DNA of 64,000 bases from assembly GCA_028749115.1 (NCBI GenBank), contig JAQURD010000001.1:214218-278217 (forward strand), written 5' to 3'. Positions 62,281 to 64,000 of the stretch are shown here, piece after piece. Each line of letters opens with the position of its first letter. The stretch's first letter is position 1. A program made the translations under genes and the position numbers. The notes beneath the pieces are model-generated. The model searched no databases. It was not told where the DNA came from and saw only the letters and a list, made by a program, of their open reading frames with translations. Source of the DNA: Acidobacteriota bacterium (lineage in GTDB: Bacteria; Acidobacteriota; Aminicenantia; Aminicenantales; Saccharicenantaceae).

Positions 62281-63526
62281 TTTCCCCTCCTGGCATTTCA
62301 ACTTTAAAAACTGCCCCGCCACCTGGCCGGTTGCTGGCTGAAATCCTCCCGCCATGGGCGGCCACAATTTTACGGGTTAGATAAAGCCCAATTCCGAAGC
62401 CTGAGCTTTTACTGCTGACAAACGGGTCAAAAATTTTTTCAGCCTGCGTCTCTTCAAGACCCGGGCCAGAATCTTCGACTTCCAGTATTAAACTTTTCTT
62501 CCGGGCATAGGCCTTTAAACTGATCAGGCTTCCGGCCGGACTGGCCTCGATGGCATTTTTCAGGAGATTGGCCACCACCCGGCTGAAAAGCAAGCGATCA
62601 GCCGTTAGCTTTAATCCACCTTCGGCTTTGAGATCAATTTTCAGGTTCTTCTCTTCGGCCAGATTATCCAGTTCTTTAATTTCCTCTTCGATTACCAAAG
62701 CCACTTCGAACTTTTCCGGAGAAATAGAAACAGGTTTTAAAGCTTCAGAGAAACGGTCAACCAGGGAGGCAATTTTTTCTGCTTCCTTCTTCCCTTTTTC
62801 GAGCTCTTGATTGATTTCAGGTAAATTCAGAGACTGCCAGTATTCGAAAAGAAGAGCCAGGCTGTTCAGCGGATTTTTAATTTCATGAGCAACACCAGAG
62901 GTATAAGCAGAGATCTCCTTAAATTTTTCTTTTTCTTCTGCCTGGCGGGCAGCTTCGGTGGCAGCCAGCTGGTAGGAGCGGTGCAACCGGTAAAGTCCGG
63001 CAAAAATCACCAGGCCAGCCAGAGCCAGAGCTGATAAAATATACCAGAAATTCCTTCTGGAATAAGTCAGCAGAACATCCAGGCTTTTCAAAGAATAACC
63101 AAGGTAAAAATAATATTTCCGCCCCTCAGCCGTGGTCAGGGCCGAATAATGATTAAAAATTTTTCCTTCTGGTGAATCGATAATCCATAACTCACCAGGG
63201 GGACGTTCTTTCTGGGAAAGCGGAAGATAACCTTCAAACCGGGAAGTCCAGTCCAGGACATTTTCCTGACTATCCAGGATGGCCATAAAATAAATGTCTT
63301 CAGTTGCCTGATAGGGTTTTAGAACTTCTGAAGCCGGTAGTCCTCGCTCGAGCCCGGCCCGAATGCTTTCCTTAAGTATCAGAGCAGTGGCTGATAGCTG
63401 GTCGCGGGCCAGTTCTTGCATTTTAGCCTGAATATATTGGCGGTTTAAATTAGAAAGCAGGGTAAAAAGCCCTACGACCAGCAGAAACGGAAGTATAAAA
63501 AAGAGCAGAAATTCCCTTTTCCTCAT
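62273..63526 (-). CDS. Membrane sensor histidine kinase
   Basis: A 417-residue kinase. An N-terminal helix (FLLFFILPFLLVVGLFTLL by key residues), a periplasmic sensor of about 125 residues, and a second helix near residue 160-180 precede the cytoplasmic core. The H-box is SGVAHEIKNPLNSL with the phospho-His; the N-box ANLLKNAIEA and G-boxes DSGPGL and GFGIGLYL form the ATPase domain. It phosphorylates the adjacent NtrC-type regulator. The signal is unknown; no PAS domain is obvious. AGG precedes the ATG. Confidence 0.95.
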   Translation of the reverse strand: MRKREFLLFFILPFLLVVGLFTLLSNLNRQYIQAKMQELARDQLSATALILKESIRAGLERGLPASEVLKPYQATEDIYFMAILDSQENVLDWTSRFEGYLPLSQKERPPGELWIIDSPEGKIFNHYSALTTAEGRKYYFYLGYSLKSLDVLLTYSRRNFWYILSALALAGLVIFAGLYRLHRSYQLAATEAARQAEEKEKFKEISAYTSGVAHEIKNPLNSLALLFEYWQSLNLPEINQELEKGKKEAEKIASLVDRFSEALKPVSISPEKFEVALVIEEEIKELDNLAEEKNLKIDLKAEGGLKLTADRLLFSRVVANLLKNAIEASPAGSLISLKAYARKKSLILEVEDSGPGLEETQAEKIFDPFVSSKSSGFGIGLYLTRKIVAAHGGRISASNRPGGGAVFKVEMPGGESG

Positions 63527-63744
63527 CTATTAACCTGCATTATCGATAAAGCAAGTTTCCTTGTCATTTTCAATTATCACTCATCATACCATTGGGAAAT
63601 GATATGATTTTCTTGAATCGGTCCTTGTCTCTGAGTTCCCTCGAAAATAATCCATCCAGCTCAATAATAAAACAGATTTACCAGGATGATTTGCCACTGC
63701 CCGTGTAAGTTATAAAATCAGTATATAACATTTTCGGTCTGGTT

Positions 63745-63772
63745 AAAAAGATAACCTCAAAGAAAGGTTATC
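63745..63772 (-). terminator. Intrinsic terminator of the right-edge gene
   Basis: On the minus strand GATAACCT, a seven-base loop, AGGTTATC, then TTTTT. The perfect eight-base stem overlaps the TGA stop codon at 63771-63773. The rest of the gap 63527-63744 shows no gene. Confidence 0.75.
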
Positions 63773-64000
63773 ACCCTCTTTTTCTTTGCCAGCCCTGACC
63801 ACCGCTCCAGGCTGGAAAGCCGCGGCGATCCCTTAAAGTTATGGTCTGGTTTTGCAGCCTCATTTCTCTGGCCATGATCAATTTTTTCTGTCCACTGTTA
63901 ACTTCGGTCAAAGAACCAACCAGTCTGATCTTTTCCCCTTGATGAAAGTCAACCTGGAAAAACCAGGCTGGAGCCGTCTCCACCTCATAGATTTCGCCGG
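63771..64000 (-). CDS. Small protein cut by the right window edge, OB-like C-terminal part
   Basis: The frame is open to the window edge, so only the last 75 or so residues are visible; the GTG at 63983 could be an internal Val codon. The visible part alternates hydrophobic strands (WFFQVDFHQGEKIRLVGSLTEV by key residues, then KKLIMAREMRL, TITLRDRRGFPAWSGG) in the manner of a small OB-fold or metal-responsive periplasmic domain. The Gly- and Arg-rich end is GQGWQRKRG. I cannot name a family. It ends in a clear terminator. Confidence 0.6.
   Translation of the reverse strand, partial: GEIYEVETAPAWFFQVDFHQGEKIRLVGSLTEVNSGQKKLIMAREMRLQNQTITLRDRRGFPAWSGGQGWQRKRG

Noticed and set aside
62281-62367. 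29-codon N-terminal extension of the NtrC-type regulator
   Set aside because: It lies inside the kinase coding region, while the GTG at 62280 has AGGAGGGG directly upstream and starts just before the receiver domain.

Overview
The window is a gene-dense, moderately AT-rich bacterial chromosome segment. It shows no insertion sequence, prophage, CRISPR array or rRNA. It carries about 48 protein genes, two of them cut by the window edges, and two tRNA genes. Gene content points to a Gram-negative (diderm) anaerobe or fermenter: a TonB-dependent receptor with an N-terminal carboxypeptidase-regulatory-like domain, periplasmic pilus-chaperone-like and outer-membrane barrel proteins, several lipoproteins, an S46 dipeptidyl-peptidase, a 6-bladed beta-propeller lipoprotein and a DUF1343 (NamZ-type) protein. 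This mix resembles Acidobacteriota-related lineages such as Candidatus Aminicenantes. That placement is inference from family content, not a phylogenetic result.

Layout. 1-5.4 kb (minus): NAD synthesis nadC-nadB, then ileS and the start of lspA. 5.5-8.3 kb (plus): a TldD/TldE protease pair. 8.3-10.2 kb (minus): MFS exporter and nitroreductase. 10.3-23.4 kb: YitT transporter, a secreted protein with EF-hand-like loops, then an amino-sugar and cell-wall group (ROK-like kinase, nagB, sodium/solute symporter, NamZ-like muramidase), a glutamine synthetase, a transglutaminase-like lipoprotein and a small tautomerase. 23.5-26.3 kb: a TonB receptor. 26.6 kb: tRNA-Leu(CAA).

26.8-34.1 kb (minus) is the most unusual part. 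Four pilin-like secreted subunits, one PapD-like chaperone and a predicted outer-membrane barrel ending in two SdrD-B-like domains lie in a row. They sit behind a consensus-perfect sigma-54 promoter. Next to it is a sigma-54 activator whose receiver domain has lost its phosphorylation residues. No usher or known secretion ATPase is present. The second subunit gene has its own strong sigma-70 promoter and is followed by a stable non-terminator hairpin, as expected for a highly expressed major subunit.

34.4-41.0 kb: trmH, apparently leaderless, then two divergent ECF sigma units. The minus unit holds a sigma factor, a membrane protein and an HtrA-like protein that has lost its catalytic His and Asp. 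The plus unit holds a sigma factor with an apparent autoregulatory GGAAC-N17-CGTC promoter, a zinc anti-sigma factor and DUF5668/DUF4097 envelope proteins. 41.0-47.7 kb: an orphan gene, a LipM-like octanoyltransferase directly behind tRNA-Gly(CCC), bactofilin, uvrB and uvrC. 48-53 kb: S46 peptidase, YjbQ, a beta-propeller lipoprotein and a GYF/RDD membrane protein. 53.1-57.2 kb: secA and guaB. 57.2-60.4 kb (minus): panB-panC-panD, a deoxynucleoside-kinase-like gene with a degenerate P-loop, and PspC. 60.9-63.5 kb (minus): a canonical histidine kinase and NtrC-type regulator pair. The window ends in a truncated small secreted or OB-like protein with its own terminator.

Several promoters abut their start codons (nadC, trmH, yjbQ, plus-strand ECF sigma), suggesting that leaderless or near-leaderless mRNAs are used alongside Shine-Dalgarno initiation. 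All functional calls come from reading motifs by eye; no database search was run.
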